DNA of 64,000 nucleotides from an uncultured Methylibium sp. (GTDB taxonomy: Bacteria; Pseudomonadota; Gammaproteobacteria; Burkholderiales; Burkholderiaceae_C). The notes under the pieces are model-generated. The model had not been told where the DNA came from. It made no database searches and saw only the letters and a list, made by a program, of their open reading frames with translations. Shown piece by piece: positions 26,865 through 36,956 of the stretch (within the stretch, counting starts at the first letter, position 1; each line of letters begins with the position of its first letter). A program made the translations under genes and the position numbers. The stretch is from the NCBI RefSeq assembly GCF_902826655.1, contig NZ_CADEFR010000012.1:1-64000 (forward strand), written 5' to 3'.

Positions 26865-28369
26865 CCGACCGCAGTGCCGGCAAGCGCCTGCTCTCCAACT
26901 CGCGTTGGAACGCCTCGGCCTTTGCGGTGGCGCTGCTGGTCAACTTCCTGACCGTTCCCCTGGTGATCGCAGCCATCGGCCTCCCGGCCTTTGGCTCTGC
27001 CGGCCTGGTCCTGGCGATGTATGCGCCCTTCTCCTTGATCGGCACAGTCTTGGGTCAGGCGGTGGTCCGCGACATGGCTGGAGCCGCTGTGCGAGGAGAC
27101 CGGGCGATCGCTCGCCGTGTTCTCTGGTCGGCGGCGTTCTGGGCCTTTGCAGGAAGCCTAGCAGTGGCGGCACTGGCCGCTACGGCAGGCAAGACCCTCC
27201 TGACGCAGCTGTCGTCAGGCGATCCCAGCGGCGCCGGCGACTGGAGCCTGGCGCTTTGGGTCGGCTTCGTCGGGTGGTTCATGCAGCAGAGCTGTCTCCT
27301 GCTGCAAAGCGCGCTCGCGGCACTGCAGTCTTATGCCCGACTGGCCCTGGCTAACGCCGTGGGCGCCGTGCTGACCGCCGTCGGCCTGGTCACCGCATCC
27401 CGTCTTGAGGCTAGTGACATCGGCTTCCTGGTCGGGACTGCAATCGGCTTCGTGCTGCTCTTCATGTGTCTGCTGGTCGCCGTGCTGATCGATGCGCCCT
27501 GGTTGCTCCGCCCTTCGCGCTGGCAGCGGACGGAGGCGGCTTCGATGCTGAAGTTCGCCCGATGGCAAGGCGCCGCACACTTCACCGGCGCCGCAGCCAA
27601 CCAGGCGGACCGTTACGTGCTGGGCATGGTCGCTCCGCTGTCGGTGGTTGGTCAGTACAACGTCGCGATGCGGCTGCAGGAAGTGGTTCACATGGGCTTG
27701 CTGAAGCTGGTAGAGGTGCTGCTCCCGCACTTCAGCATCACGGCCGCCGAGCAGCCCCAGCAACGTGCTGATTTCTACGTGCGAACGTGCTGGCTCGTCA
27801 ATGTCATCAGCGTCGCTGCACTGGCTCCGCTGATTCCGATTTCCGCACCGCTGATCACGTTGTGGGTCGACCAGACCGCAGCGGAACTGGGCGCGACGAT
27901 GCTGCAGACGCTAGCGACAGCCGGCGTCATCGGTAGCGGGGTCAACGTGTTCACCTACTTTGCGATCGCGACCGATCAGGCTCAGCGTCTGGCCTACCTC
28001 AACCTGGCGCACTCGCTCGTCCTCATCGCCTTGACGGTCCCGCTGATCTTCGCCTTCGGGCCGATCGCGGCGGGCGTCGCGTATATCGTCGGCAATCTGA
28101 TGCGCCTGGTCGGAGCCGGCTGGATCACGCTCCAGCACTTCGCCGACGCCTTGCAAGCTCGCGCGCTGATGTGCTCGACCTGGCCGCCACTGTTGGGCGG
28201 GTTGCTCGGCGCCTGGGCGCTCGGTCAGTTCGACTGGAGCATCTCCAGCTGGCCGACGCTGATGCTGGCCTACGTCGGATCGGCCATCGCGAGCATGTCT
28301 TGCGCCGTGCTGGTCAGCGCGCTCTTCACCGACGGTCGCAAGTTCATCACTCACTACGTGCGCAACTGA
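26861..28369 (+). CDS. Wzx-type polysaccharide flippase
   Basis: A 502-residue integral-membrane protein of the MATE/MOP exporter superfamily. About 12-14 hydrophobic segments are evenly spread, beginning with NASAFAVALLVNFLTVPLVIAA. The motif ANQADRYVLGMVAPLSVVGQYNVA matches the Wzx core region around segments 7-8. It would move lipid-linked repeat units across the inner membrane. The start overlaps the aminotransferase stop (ATGA). Its base composition looks less GC-biased than the rfb genes. Confidence 0.85.
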   Translation: MTDRSAGKRLLSNSRWNASAFAVALLVNFLTVPLVIAAIGLPAFGSAGLVLAMYAPFSLIGTVLGQAVVRDMAGAAVRGDRAIARRVLWSAAFWAFAGSLAVAALAATAGKTLLTQLSSGDPSGAGDWSLALWVGFVGWFMQQSCLLLQSALAALQSYARLALANAVGAVLTAVGLVTASRLEASDIGFLVGTAIGFVLLFMCLLVAVLIDAPWLLRPSRWQRTEAASMLKFARWQGAAHFTGAAANQADRYVLGMVAPLSVVGQYNVAMRLQEVVHMGLLKLVEVLLPHFSITAAEQPQQRADFYVRTCWLVNVISVAALAPLIPISAPLITLWVDQTAAELGATMLQTLATAGVIGSGVNVFTYFAIATDQAQRLAYLNLAHSLVLIALTVPLIFAFGPIAAGVAYIVGNLMRLVGAGWITLQHFADALQARALMCSTWPPLLGGLLGAWALGQFDWSISSWPTLMLAYVGSAIASMSCAVLVSALFTDGRKFITHYVRN

Positions 28370-28371
28370 CC

Positions 28372-30219
28372 ATGTGCGGCATAGCAGGGATCCTGGACGA
28401 TCACAGTGGCCCGGTGAGCCCGGACGACCTGCGCCGGCTCGCCGATGCGTTGGCGCACCGCGGCCCCGACGGCGAGGGGCTGTGGATCAGCCCTGACGGA
28501 CGGGCCGGCCTGGTTCATCGTCGCTTGGCGATCCTCGACACCAGCGACGCCGGCCACCAGCCGATGCACAGCGCGGACGGCCGAGAATCCATCGTCTTCA
28601 ACGGCGAGATCTACAACTTTCTCGAACTGAGAGGCGAACTCGCCTCGCTGGGCCATCGATTCACGAGCGAGAGCGACACCGAAGTCATCCTGGCCGCGTG
28701 GCGCCAGTGGGGCGAGGGGATGCTCGATCGGTTCAACGGCATGTGGGCACTGGTCCTGCGCGACAACCGAAGCGGCGAGGCCTTCCTGGCGCGTGATCGG
28801 TTCGGCATCAAGCCCTTCTTGTATGCCGCTCATGCCGGGCGGCTGGCGTTCGCCTCCGAGATGCGAGCGCTGCGAAGCCTGCACGCGTTGTCGAGCGAGA
28901 TGGACAACGACGTGGCCGAGCGCCTGCTGTTTGACCCTTTCAGCGTCGAGGGCGGATCGCGCACGCTTTTTCGCGATGTAGCTCGATTGCCGGCGGGCCA
29001 CTGCGCCCGCTGGCGTAACGGTCGGCTGTCGGTTCGCCGATGGTGGCGCACCGTCGATCATCTGGTCGACGTGCCGGCCAGTCCGGCCGAACAAGCCGAC
29101 CGTTTCCGGGCCCTGCTCACCGATGCCGTGCAGCTTCGCATGCGCAGCGACGTGACCATCGGGACCTGCCTGAGCGGAGGCTTCGACTCGACGGCCATCG
29201 TCTGCACGATGTCGGACATTGCGCGCGCGTCGCAGCCACGCCTGCGTGAGGCCCAAGACTGGCGCCACGCCTTCGTGGCGTCGTTTCCGGGTCGGTCGAA
29301 CGACGAAACGCCGCTGGCACTGGAAGCGGCCCGCTGGGCCCATGTCGAAGCTCACTTGCTCGACCTCCAGCGCGTTGATCACGATGCGCTGGAGCATGTC
29401 CTTGCCGACCTCGATGACGTCTACATCGGCGCCCCTGAAGCGCCGTGGAAGATCTACAGAGCGCTGCGCAAGCATGGCACGCTGGTCTCGCTCGACGGGC
29501 ACGGTGCCGATGAACTGATGGGCGGCTACCTGCAGCAGGGGCAGTCGGCTGGCTTCGTCCTTCGCAACGCCTTGGCCAAGGCCACGCACGCATCTCGGGC
29601 GACACGCGCAGCACTCGACAACGCCAAGATGGCATGGCTGTCCCTGCGGGGCCTCGCGCATCTGCGCCGTCACAGGCTCCGCGCGCCGGCCAGCCTCGAA
29701 CTGCCGGCCGACGCCGACGACCTTCCGTCGCACTGGGGGCCGCTGAATCGGCGCCTCTACAGGATGTTCCATGCGACGGTGCTGCCGACCATCCTGCGCA
29801 ACTTCGATCGGCTCTCGATGGCCCATGGTGTCGAGGTGCGCATGCCGTTCATGGACTGGCGCCTGGTGACCTACGTGATGTCCTTGCCAGACGAAGCGAA
29901 GTTCGGCGACGGTGTCTCGAAGCTCGTCGCTCGCCGGGCCATGAGCGACCGCATGCCCGAGTCCATCCGCTCCAACACGCGCAAGGTCGGCTTCAACTCG
30001 CCGATGCCGGACTGGTTGAACGGCGAGCTGGGCCCCTGGGCCGAGCAGCAGCTGCGGCAGTGCCCATCTCAGGTCGAAGCACTGATCGACACCAAGCGAT
30101 TGATCGCGAAGGTCCACGAATTGAGCAGCAGCCGGTCGTGGACATGGGAGTCGGCCGGCCGGCTTTGGCCGTACATCAATCTGGCGTGGTACTCGCGCTC
30201 GTCGCGGCTCTCCGCATGA
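28372..30219 (+). CDS. asnB: Asparagine synthase-like glutamine amidotransferase
   Basis: A 615-residue two-domain enzyme. The N-terminal class II glutaminase has nucleophile Cys2 (MCGIAGIL), HRGPDGEG (29-36) and FNGEIYNF. The C-terminal ATP-pyrophosphatase domain has the AMP-forming SGGFDS (268-273) and DGHGADELMGGY. It may make asparagine, but inside a polysaccharide locus such proteins commonly amidate hexuronic acids (WbpS-like). It lies 2 nt after the flippase and overlaps the polymerase candidate by 4 nt, which supports a pathway role. Confidence 0.88.
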   Translation: MCGIAGILDDHSGPVSPDDLRRLADALAHRGPDGEGLWISPDGRAGLVHRRLAILDTSDAGHQPMHSADGRESIVFNGEIYNFLELRGELASLGHRFTSESDTEVILAAWRQWGEGMLDRFNGMWALVLRDNRSGEAFLARDRFGIKPFLYAAHAGRLAFASEMRALRSLHALSSEMDNDVAERLLFDPFSVEGGSRTLFRDVARLPAGHCARWRNGRLSVRRWWRTVDHLVDVPASPAEQADRFRALLTDAVQLRMRSDVTIGTCLSGGFDSTAIVCTMSDIARASQPRLREAQDWRHAFVASFPGRSNDETPLALEAARWAHVEAHLLDLQRVDHDALEHVLADLDDVYIGAPEAPWKIYRALRKHGTLVSLDGHGADELMGGYLQQGQSAGFVLRNALAKATHASRATRAALDNAKMAWLSLRGLAHLRRHRLRAPASLELPADADDLPSHWGPLNRRLYRMFHATVLPTILRNFDRLSMAHGVEVRMPFMDWRLVTYVMSLPDEAKFGDGVSKLVARRAMSDRMPESIRSNTRKVGFNSPMPDWLNGELGPWAEQQLRQCPSQVEALIDTKRLIAKVHELSSSRSWTWESAGRLWPYINLAWYSRSSRLSA

Positions 30220-31556
30220 TCGTCGCCTCGGTCGTGCACGCAGCTGTGCTGGTCGTCGTGGCCTGGTGGATCGCCGCGCGGCTGGGCGGCCGCATCAGTA
30301 CATCGCTCTTGCTCTTCGGTGCGATGTGGTTGATCCACGGCCTGCCGCTGCAGGTATACCTGCACCGAACCGGCCCGGACACTTTGATCTTCGAAGAAGC
30401 CATCGGCGGCCTTCCCCGCGATGAACTGCGGTCCTTGATCCTGTACGCGGTCGCGGCGGCCTTGACCTTGATGATGGCAGGCAGTGAAGTCGCACGCCTT
30501 GCCCTGAGCAAGATGGCAGTTCGGGGTAAGCGTGCCCTGCTTCGGCAAGGCAGCGACATCGTCGCGCATCGCGTGCGACTCGGGGTCGGCGCGCGAGCGA
30601 TCTTGTGGATGCTCGCCGCAGGGATGCTGGTCGTCTCGCTCGCCGAAGGGCAGCTCGGCAAGGTCGTGGAGTACTTTGCGTTCAGCGAATCCGAACTCGC
30701 CCGCATCCTGCTTCGAACCGAGGGCGGCGGCACGCCCTACTACGCGTACAACCTGATCCTCTACTCCGTGGCGCCCTACCTCGTCATGCTCGCTTGGTGC
30801 GCTGACCACGACCGTCAACGCCTGCCCGTCCTGGCCGGGGCGCTGTTCGTTGCAGTGATGCTCGGCAAGTTCGGCACCCTGAGCAAAGCGCCGCCGGTCA
30901 TCTTTCTGCTGCAGCTGGTGCTGCTGCGCGTCATGCTCCGGCGGACGCCGCTGCAGCTGCGGTCCGCGATGCTGCTGCTGATCGCGAGCACAGGTCTGTT
31001 CGCGGTGATCGTGAGCCTCACTATCCCGGACCTCGATCTTCGCGGACTCGCAGCATTCTTGTACTACCGCGTCTTCGACATACCGAACGAGAGCTTGCTG
31101 GAGTACTTTGCCGCGATTCCGGCGTCCATACCGCACGGCGGCGGGGCCGGCATCTTTTCGTTCCTGCGCCCCGACGGCGAGTTCCTGCCAATGTACTCGC
31201 GCGTCGCCGAGCTGCACCGCGGCAGCCTGGCTTCGACGTCGAACGCCGTGTTCATCGCCGACGCATGGGCGGAGTTCGGTTGGTTGGGGCTGCTGAGCTT
31301 CGCTTTCGTGGCTGGTGCGACCGTCCGCGCCATCGACGTGCTCGCCTTTCGAGATGGCGACACCGATGCCTCGGCCTGCCTGATTGCGGGATGTTCCTTC
31401 GGCGTGTTCACGGCGCTCTCTACAGCCCTTCCGACCGCCTTCCTGACGGGGGGGCTGGCGATACTGCCGCTACTGATGATGGCAACCACTCGACGCCCTC
31501 GGATCAGCGCTCGCACCAGCCTCGACGCGCCCAGCGCGTTGGTCCCAGGGCGCTGA
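30216..31556 (+). CDS. Multi-pass membrane protein, O-antigen/EPS polymerase (Wzy) candidate
   Basis: A 446-residue hydrophobic protein with about ten membrane segments. The longest polar loop (RVFDIPNESLLEYFAAIPAS... EFLPMYSRVAELHRG) lies between the late segments, as in Wzy proteins. Wzy sequences share little identity, so topology and context are the evidence: it lies between the flippase/amidotransferase and the transferases, and no other protein in this locus fits the role. The ATG overlaps the asnB stop; the frame extends upstream but that part is antisense-like. It could instead be a different membrane protein. Confidence 0.6.
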   Translation: MIVASVVHAAVLVVVAWWIAARLGGRISTSLLLFGAMWLIHGLPLQVYLHRTGPDTLIFEEAIGGLPRDELRSLILYAVAAALTLMMAGSEVARLALSKMAVRGKRALLRQGSDIVAHRVRLGVGARAILWMLAAGMLVVSLAEGQLGKVVEYFAFSESELARILLRTEGGGTPYYAYNLILYSVAPYLVMLAWCADHDRQRLPVLAGALFVAVMLGKFGTLSKAPPVIFLLQLVLLRVMLRRTPLQLRSAMLLLIASTGLFAVIVSLTIPDLDLRGLAAFLYYRVFDIPNESLLEYFAAIPASIPHGGGAGIFSFLRPDGEFLPMYSRVAELHRGSLASTSNAVFIADAWAEFGWLGLLSFAFVAGATVRAIDVLAFRDGDTDASACLIAGCSFGVFTALSTALPTAFLTGGLAILPLLMMATTRRPRISARTSLDAPSALVPGR

Positions 31557-31570
31557 ATGACATCACGACC

Positions 31571-32671
31571 ATGAGACTGTTTCAGAACTCCGGGCTCTAC
31601 CCCAGCTACGTTCCGCGCCTACGGGCCTTGGTCGCCTCAGGCGGCGCACGCAGCTTCGCCGACCAACGTCGCGTCTTCCTGTCCGACCGTTTCGGTGCCG
31701 CACACTTCCTGCAACCGGTACTGGCAGAGGAGTCTTCGGCCTTCTTCACCAATGCCGACGACGATGTCCTGCAGCAGACCTGGGCCCGCGAGCACGGCCT
31801 TCCGGCCGACACATCGACCGAAGACATTCTGCTGGCGCAGATCGAGCATCATCGGACCGAGGTTTTCTACAACCTCGACCCGATGCGATTTGGCAGCAGC
31901 TTCGTGCGCCGCCTGCCCGCCTCGGTCCGCTGCGCGATTGCCTGGCGTGCCGCGCCGTCACCCGGCGCGGACTTCGGCGCCTACCACCGCGTCATCTGCA
32001 ACTTCCCGAGCATCCTGCGCAGCTACGAGGATCGCGGCTGGCGCGCCAGCTACTTCGCACCCGCGCACGACCCCGAGATGGATCTCTACGCCGCGAATGC
32101 GGATCGACCGGTCGATGTGCTCTTCGTCGGAGGCTACACGCGCCACCACCGCCGGCGTGCCGAAGTGCTGGAGGCCGTGAGTCGCCTCGCTTCGACGCAT
32201 CGCGTCGTGTTCCACCTGGATCGCTCGCGCATGACGCGCTGGGCCGAGTCGCTGCCCGGCCGCTGCTTGCCGCTGGCCCGTCACCGGCGGCCGCGCGAGA
32301 TCCAGGAAGTCACAGCCGAACCGGTGTTCGGCCGGGACCTGTATGCCGCACTGGGACAGGCCAAGATCGTGCTCAACGGCGCCGTCGACATGGCCGGGGC
32401 CGACCGAGGCAACATGCGTTGCTTCGAGGCGATGGGCTGCGGTGCTGCCATGGTGTCCGACACCGGCAACTACCCGCCAGGCATGGTCGACGGCGAGACG
32501 ATGCTCTGCTACGAGTCTGCCGACGAGGTTGTGGCGTCGGTCCGGTCCTTGCTAGACGACATGCCACGACGCAGCTCGATCTCGCGGCGCGGTTCCGTGC
32601 TAGTGCGCGATGTTTACAGCAAGTCTTCGCAGTGGATGGCGTTCGTATCGATCGTGGGCTCGATCTCATGA
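31571..32671 (+). CDS. Glycosyltransferase, CgeB/GT4-like
   Basis: A 366-residue protein. The C-terminal half has a GT-B-like pattern: [35 protein letters not shown], then [20 protein letters not shown]. The last resembles the donor-binding segment of CgeB-type transferases. The N-terminal half is not recognised. No C-terminal membrane anchor is present. Acceptor and donor are unknown; it is one of three transferases expected to build this locus's repeat unit. It overlaps the following acyltransferase by 4 nt. Confidence 0.72.
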   Translation: MRLFQNSGLYPSYVPRLRALVASGGARSFADQRRVFLSDRFGAAHFLQPVLAEESSAFFTNADDDVLQQTWAREHGLPADTSTEDILLAQIEHHRTEVFYNLDPMRFGSSFVRRLPASVRCAIAWRAAPSPGADFGAYHRVICNFPSILRSYEDRGWRASYFAPAHDPEMDLYAANADRPVDVLFVGGYTRHHRRRAEVLEAVSRLASTHRVVFHLDRSRMTRWAESLPGRCLPLARHRRPREIQEVTAEPVFGRDLYAALGQAKIVLNGAVDMAGADRGNMRCFEAMGCGAAMVSDTGNYPPGMVDGETMLCYESADEVVASVRSLLDDMPRRSSISRRGSVLVRDVYSKSSQWMAFVSIVGSIS

Positions 32672-33246
32672 AGACCCTAGCCCGTACTGCGAACTCGCTA
32701 CTGTCGTTGCTACGCAACCGAGATTCCCGCGTTACGGTGGGTTCGACTAGTCGCATCAACTGGTGGCGGCTGGGCAAAGTACGAGGCCGACTGACGATCG
32801 GTGAGCAAGCGATCGTCCAGTGCCGCATCGACTTCGACAGCCCTGACGGCGAGGTGGTCGTCGGCGACCGGAGCTACATCGGTGCCAGCCACATCGTGTG
32901 TCATTCACGGGTGGAGATTGGTAACGACGTGATCATCTCGTGGGGTGTCACTGTCGTCGATCACAATTCGCACTCGTTGAACTGGCAGAAGCGACGGTAC
33001 GACGTGACTGATTGGATGCAAGGACGCAAGAACTGGACAGACGTCGCCGTCGCACCCGTAAGCATCCAAGACAAGGTATGGATTGGCTTTGGTGCGGTAG
33101 TTCTCAAGGGCGTTTGCATTGGTGAAGGCGCTGTGGTCGGTGCTCACGCTGTTGTGACACGCGATGTCCAGCCATATACCGTCGTCGCCGGAAATCCTGC
33201 GCGACCGATCCGTCATCTTGAGAACCACGGCGGAGGCCTGCCGTGA
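32668..33246 (+). CDS. Hexapeptide-repeat O-acyltransferase (maltose/galactoside acetyltransferase type)
   Basis: A 192-residue left-handed beta-helix acyltransferase with [22 protein letters not shown], the catalytic-His stretch [10 protein letters not shown], and [22 protein letters not shown] ending [10 protein letters not shown]. These place it in the LacA/NodL/WcaF group that O-acetylates sugars. The gene has visibly lower GC and different codon choice than neighbours (runs such as gactgattggatgcaagg), which suggests separate acquisition. It is coupled by 4-nt overlaps to genes on both sides. Confidence 0.85.
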   Translation: MKTLARTANSLLSLLRNRDSRVTVGSTSRINWWRLGKVRGRLTIGEQAIVQCRIDFDSPDGEVVVGDRSYIGASHIVCHSRVEIGNDVIISWGVTVVDHNSHSLNWQKRRYDVTDWMQGRKNWTDVAVAPVSIQDKVWIGFGAVVLKGVCIGEGAVVGAHAVVTRDVQPYTVVAGNPARPIRHLENHGGGLP

Positions 33247-34097
33247 CGGTTCACTCACCCGATGCGTGGGAGCGCGCCGTTCTTTGGCTGCGCGCGCAAT
33301 CCGATCGGCAAAGTCTGGTCCGCGACGCCTACTACGATGATCCGCTAATCGACGCGGCCACCCGCTACTGGCGCAGCAGCGAGTGGCAGGCCCTGCGCGC
33401 CTGGCTGCCGGCTGCAGTCGGCGCACGCGCGCTGGACGTGGGAGCAGGCCGTGGCATCGCGAGCTTCGCGCTCGCGCGCGACGGCTTTCAGGTCACGGCG
33501 CTGGAGCCCAACGCCAGCGATGTCGTCGGGGCAGGCGCCATCAGCGCGCTAGCCGCCGAAGCCGGCCTGCCAATCACGGTTGTGCAGGAAGCCTCCGAAC
33601 GCCTGCCCTTCGACGACGCGAGCTTCGACCTGGTGTTTGCGCGCGCCGTGCTGCACCACACCCGCGACCTCGATGCCGCTTGCCGCGAGTTCCTGCGCGT
33701 GCTGCGGCCCGGCGGCCGGCTGGTCGCGGTGCGCGAGCACGTGATCTCGCACGACACCGACTTGCCGGCGTTCTTCGATGTGCACCCGCTGCACCACCTG
33801 TACGGCGGCGAGAACGCCTTCCGCCTGGAGCGCTACACCCAGGCCATCGCGAGCGCCGGCTTCTCGCTGCGGCGGGTGGTCGCGCCGCTCGATAGCGCCG
33901 TCAACCTCGCCCCGCACACGGCGGAGACGTTCAAGGCCGAGCTGGCCGCGCGCGCAACTCGGCGTGTCCCCGGTCTGCGCGGTCCGCTGTGTCTGGCCCT
34001 CGACCTGCCGGGCAGCTGGGCGCTGCTGCGGCGCATGTTGCGGCGCTTCGACCATCGGCCCGGGCGGCTGTACTCCTTTGTCGCGGAGCGCCCATGA
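33243..34097 (+). CDS. Class I SAM-dependent methyltransferase
   Basis: A 284-residue methyltransferase with motif [16 protein letters not shown] (63-77), an acidic post-I residue in VTALEPN, and [18 protein letters not shown] (motif IV and following), then [14 protein letters not shown]. It starts with GTG overlapping the acyltransferase stop. Its placement suggests methylation of a sugar or glycan end in this locus. The target is not identifiable. Confidence 0.82.
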   Translation: MTVHSPDAWERAVLWLRAQSDRQSLVRDAYYDDPLIDAATRYWRSSEWQALRAWLPAAVGARALDVGAGRGIASFALARDGFQVTALEPNASDVVGAGAISALAAEAGLPITVVQEASERLPFDDASFDLVFARAVLHHTRDLDAACREFLRVLRPGGRLVAVREHVISHDTDLPAFFDVHPLHHLYGGENAFRLERYTQAIASAGFSLRRVVAPLDSAVNLAPHTAETFKAELAARATRRVPGLRGPLCLALDLPGSWALLRRMLRRFDHRPGRLYSFVAERP

Positions 34098-35041
34098 GCA
34101 GTCCGATCGCATGGGTCACGGGCGCCCACGGCTTCATCGGCCGCCACGCGGCGCGCCAGTTGCAGGCGCTCGGCTACCGCGTGCTGGGCCTCGGCCATGG
34201 CGGCTGGCCGGCGGACCAGGCGGCGGCGTGGGGACTGTCGCACTGGATCAACGGCGACGTGTCCTCCAGCAATCTCCATGCGCTGCAGGCGATCGCCGGC
34301 CTGCCGGATTGCATCGTGCACTTGGCCGGTGGCTCGTCGGTCGGCGCTGCTGTGGCTCATCCGCGCGAGGACTTCGTCCGCACCGTCGCCGGGACCGTGG
34401 AGTTACTGGAGTGGATGCGGCTCGAGTCGCCGGCCTCGGCGCTGGTCGTCGTGTCGAGTGCGGCCGTCTACGGCGCCGGTCATGACGACTGCATCACCGA
34501 GTCGGCCGTGCTGCGGCCCTACTCGCCCTACGGCCACCACAAGCTGATGATGGAGCAGTTGTGTCGCTCCTACGGCGCGGCCTACGGCTTGCGCAGCGTG
34601 GTGGCGCGGCTGTTCTCGGTCTATGGGCCAGGCCTCAGCAAGCAGCTGCTGTGGGATCTGTGCAGCAAGCTGCGCAGCGGGCCAGCGACGATTGTCCTGG
34701 GCGGGCACGGCGACGAGCAGCGCGACTGGACCCACGTGCGTGACGTCGTGGCGGTCCTGCCGCGGCTCGCCGCGTTGGCCGACCGCGAGGTACCGACGCT
34801 GAATGTCGGTAGCGGCAGCGGAACGTCGGTGCGGCGCATTGCCGAACTCGTGCTCGCCTGCTGGGGGGGCGGGACGGCACCTGCGGCGCTGCAGTTCAGC
34901 GGCCAGGGAAGGCCGGGCGATCCTCGTCATCTGGTGGCCGATGTCGGCCGCCTGCAGCGCGCCGGTCTCGCATGCTCATCGCCCGTCGCCGACGGCGTGG
35001 CCGAGTACGTGGCCTGGTTCCGCAACGCGGCGGCGGACTGA
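34094..35041 (+). CDS. NAD-dependent nucleotide-sugar epimerase/dehydratase
   Basis: A 315-residue extended short-chain dehydrogenase with VTGAHGFIGRHAAR (8-21), SSAAVYG (121-127) and Tyr146/Lys150 (SPYGHHKLMME). The C-terminal half has WTHVRDVV and LNVGSGSGTSVRRIAELV, as in UDP-sugar epimerases such as GalE or WbpP-like enzymes. The exact reaction cannot be assigned. It overlaps neighbours on both sides (ATGA and TGATG). Confidence 0.8.
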   Translation: MSSPIAWVTGAHGFIGRHAARQLQALGYRVLGLGHGGWPADQAAAWGLSHWINGDVSSSNLHALQAIAGLPDCIVHLAGGSSVGAAVAHPREDFVRTVAGTVELLEWMRLESPASALVVVSSAAVYGAGHDDCITESAVLRPYSPYGHHKLMMEQLCRSYGAAYGLRSVVARLFSVYGPGLSKQLLWDLCSKLRSGPATIVLGGHGDEQRDWTHVRDVVAVLPRLAALADREVPTLNVGSGSGTSVRRIAELVLACWGGGTAPAALQFSGQGRPGDPRHLVADVGRLQRAGLACSSPVADGVAEYVAWFRNAAAD

Positions 35042-36219
35042 TGCGAGTCGCCTTCACGCTGATCGGCGGCAAGAACTGGACCGGAGGCTACAACTATCTG
35101 ATGAACCTGCTGCGTGCCCTCGCGGAGCACGAGCCGGGGCGCCTGACGCCTGTCCTGATGGCCGGCGACAGCGTGCCTGCCGACGACCTCGCGCCGTTCG
35201 CGACCATCCCGGGCGTCGAGTTCGTCCGCTCGCCGCTCTTTGATGGGCGTCGTCGCCAGCTCGCCCTGCTTCGCGCGCTGAGCCTGGGCGGTGATGCGGA
35301 GCAGCAACGCCTGTTCGATGCCCAGAGCATCGACGTCCTGTTCGAGGCCGCGCAGTTCTTCGGCCGGCGCACACACCAGCCGGCGATCGCCTGGATCCCC
35401 GACTTCCAGCACCACCACCTGCCGCAGCTCTTCAGCCGCAGCGGCCTGTGGAAACGCGAGCTGGGCTTCCGGGCCCAGGTCGCCGCCGGTCGGACGATCA
35501 TGTTGAGCAGCGAAGATGCCCGCGCCGACTGCGAGCGCTTCTACCCGCGCACCCGCGGGCGCACTTGCGTCGTGCGGTTCGCCGTGCCGCCGCCGGCGCC
35601 GATGGCCCGCCAGGTCGTGCTCGACGTGGCGCACCGGCACGGCCTGCCGGCGCACTACTTCTTCATGCCCAACCAGTTCTGGCAGCACAAGAACCATGCC
35701 CTGGTCGTCGAGGCGCTGGCCCTGCTGCGCGAGCGCGGACGCAGCGACATCGTCGTGGCGGCGTCGGGCCGCCAGGCCGACCCGCGCAGACCCTCGCATG
35801 TGCCTGCGCTGCAGGCGCGCATCGCGGCGCTCGGCGTCCGTGACCAGTTCCGCCTGCTGGGGCTACTGCCGCACGATCAGGTGCCGGCGTTGATGCAAGG
35901 CGCAGCGGCGCTACTCAATCCCTCGCTCTTCGAGGGATGGAGCACAACGGTCGAAGAGGCGCGCGCGCTGGGCGTGCCAATGCTGCTGTCCGACCTGGCG
36001 GTCCACCGCGAGCAAGCCGGCTCGGCGGCGCACTACTTTGACCGTCACTCAGCGGCATCGCTGGCCGATGCGCTGGTCGGCTTTCCCGTGCTCGATGCAC
36101 GGGCGGCGGAGCGGGCAGCCGCTGGAGCGCGGGATGCGGCGACGGCTCGTGTGCGCGACTTCGCAGCAGCGTTCGCCGAACTGGTCGAAGCCACCGCTCG
36201 TCGCCGCCTTGCCGCATGA
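35041..36219 (+). CDS. Glycosyltransferase family 4
   Basis: A 392-residue GT-B enzyme. The N-terminus has the acceptor-domain glycine loop GGKNWTGGYNYLMNLL. The C-terminal donor domain shows PNQFWQHKNHALVVEAL (210-226), LLGLLPHDQVPALMQGA and the EX7E-type motif SLFEGWSTTVEEA (296-308). It probably uses a nucleotide-diphospho-sugar with retention. Length and motifs are ordinary for GT4. It overlaps the GT2 gene by 4 nt. Confidence 0.87.
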   Translation: MRVAFTLIGGKNWTGGYNYLMNLLRALAEHEPGRLTPVLMAGDSVPADDLAPFATIPGVEFVRSPLFDGRRRQLALLRALSLGGDAEQQRLFDAQSIDVLFEAAQFFGRRTHQPAIAWIPDFQHHHLPQLFSRSGLWKRELGFRAQVAAGRTIMLSSEDARADCERFYPRTRGRTCVVRFAVPPPAPMARQVVLDVAHRHGLPAHYFFMPNQFWQHKNHALVVEALALLRERGRSDIVVAASGRQADPRRPSHVPALQARIAALGVRDQFRLLGLLPHDQVPALMQGAAALLNPSLFEGWSTTVEEARALGVPMLLSDLAVHREQAGSAAHYFDRHSAASLADALVGFPVLDARAAERAAAGARDAATARVRDFAAAFAELVEATARRRLAA

Positions 36220-36956
36220 AGGTCAGCGTCATCACTGTCTGCCGCAACAGCGCCGCCACCATCGGCGACACGCTGCGCTCACTGGCCGCCCAGACCCACG
36301 CGGAGCTCGAACATCTTGTGATCGATGGGGCCTCAACCGACGGCACGCAGGATCTGGTGAGGTCGCTCGGCACGCGCTACACCGTGCTGGTGTCAGAGCC
36401 AGACCGCGGCATCTACGATGCGATGAACAAGGGGCTGCGCCTGGCCACCGGCGACTGTGTGGGCTTCCTCAACGCCGACGACATGCTGGCCTCGCCCGAG
36501 GCGCTCGCACGGATCGCGCAAGCCGCAGCCGGCTCGCACATCGTCTACGGCGACCTCGAGTACCTGGGGGTGACGACCGGCCGCGTGGTACGGCACTGGC
36601 GCTCCGGTCACTATCGCCGCGACCGCCTGCGCTACGGTTGGATGCCGCCTCACCCCACCTTTTACGTCAAGCGCGACCTGCCAGCGGTCGCCCAGGGTTT
36701 CGACACAACGCTGAGCATCGCCGCGGACTACGACTTCATGACGCGCTGCCTGCTGCAGCCCGGCATCGCGATCTCCTACGTACCCGAGGTGCTGGTGCGC
36801 ATGCGACTGGGCGGCGCCAGCAATGCAAGCGCGCGCGGCATGCTGCGCAAGAGCCGTGAGGACTTGCTGGTGATGCGTCGTCACGGCCTCGGCGGCTGGT
36901 TCACGCTGGCCAGCAAGAACCTGCGCAAGCTGCCGCAGTTCGTGCAGCGGAGCTGA
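36216..36956 (+). CDS. Glycosyltransferase family 2, WcaA/WcaE-like
   Basis: A 246-residue inverting GT-A enzyme. It opens MKVSVITVCRNSAATIGDTL, with VIDGASTDGTQDLV (35-48), SEPDRGIYDAMNKGL (60-74) and the metal-binding NADD (86-89). The EPDRGIYDAMNKG phrase is characteristic of colanic-acid-type GT2 enzymes. No membrane segment is present. It is the last plus-strand gene of the first polysaccharide locus and stops 6 bp before the convergent second operon ends. Confidence 0.9.
   Translation: MKVSVITVCRNSAATIGDTLRSLAAQTHAELEHLVIDGASTDGTQDLVRSLGTRYTVLVSEPDRGIYDAMNKGLRLATGDCVGFLNADDMLASPEALARIAQAAAGSHIVYGDLEYLGVTTGRVVRHWRSGHYRRDRLRYGWMPPHPTFYVKRDLPAVAQGFDTTLSIAADYDFMTRCLLQPGIAISYVPEVLVRMRLGGASNASARGMLRKSREDLLVMRRHGLGGWFTLASKNLRKLPQFVQRS

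Noticed and set aside
24184-33246. Genomic island bounded by mobile elements
   Set aside because: Composition looks different, but no integrase, transposase, tRNA target or direct repeats were found at either side.
15545-36956. Colanic acid locus
   Set aside because: manC, gmd, fcl and a WcaE-like transferase are present, but wza/wzb/wzc, wcaJ and most wca transferases are absent and the rest differs.
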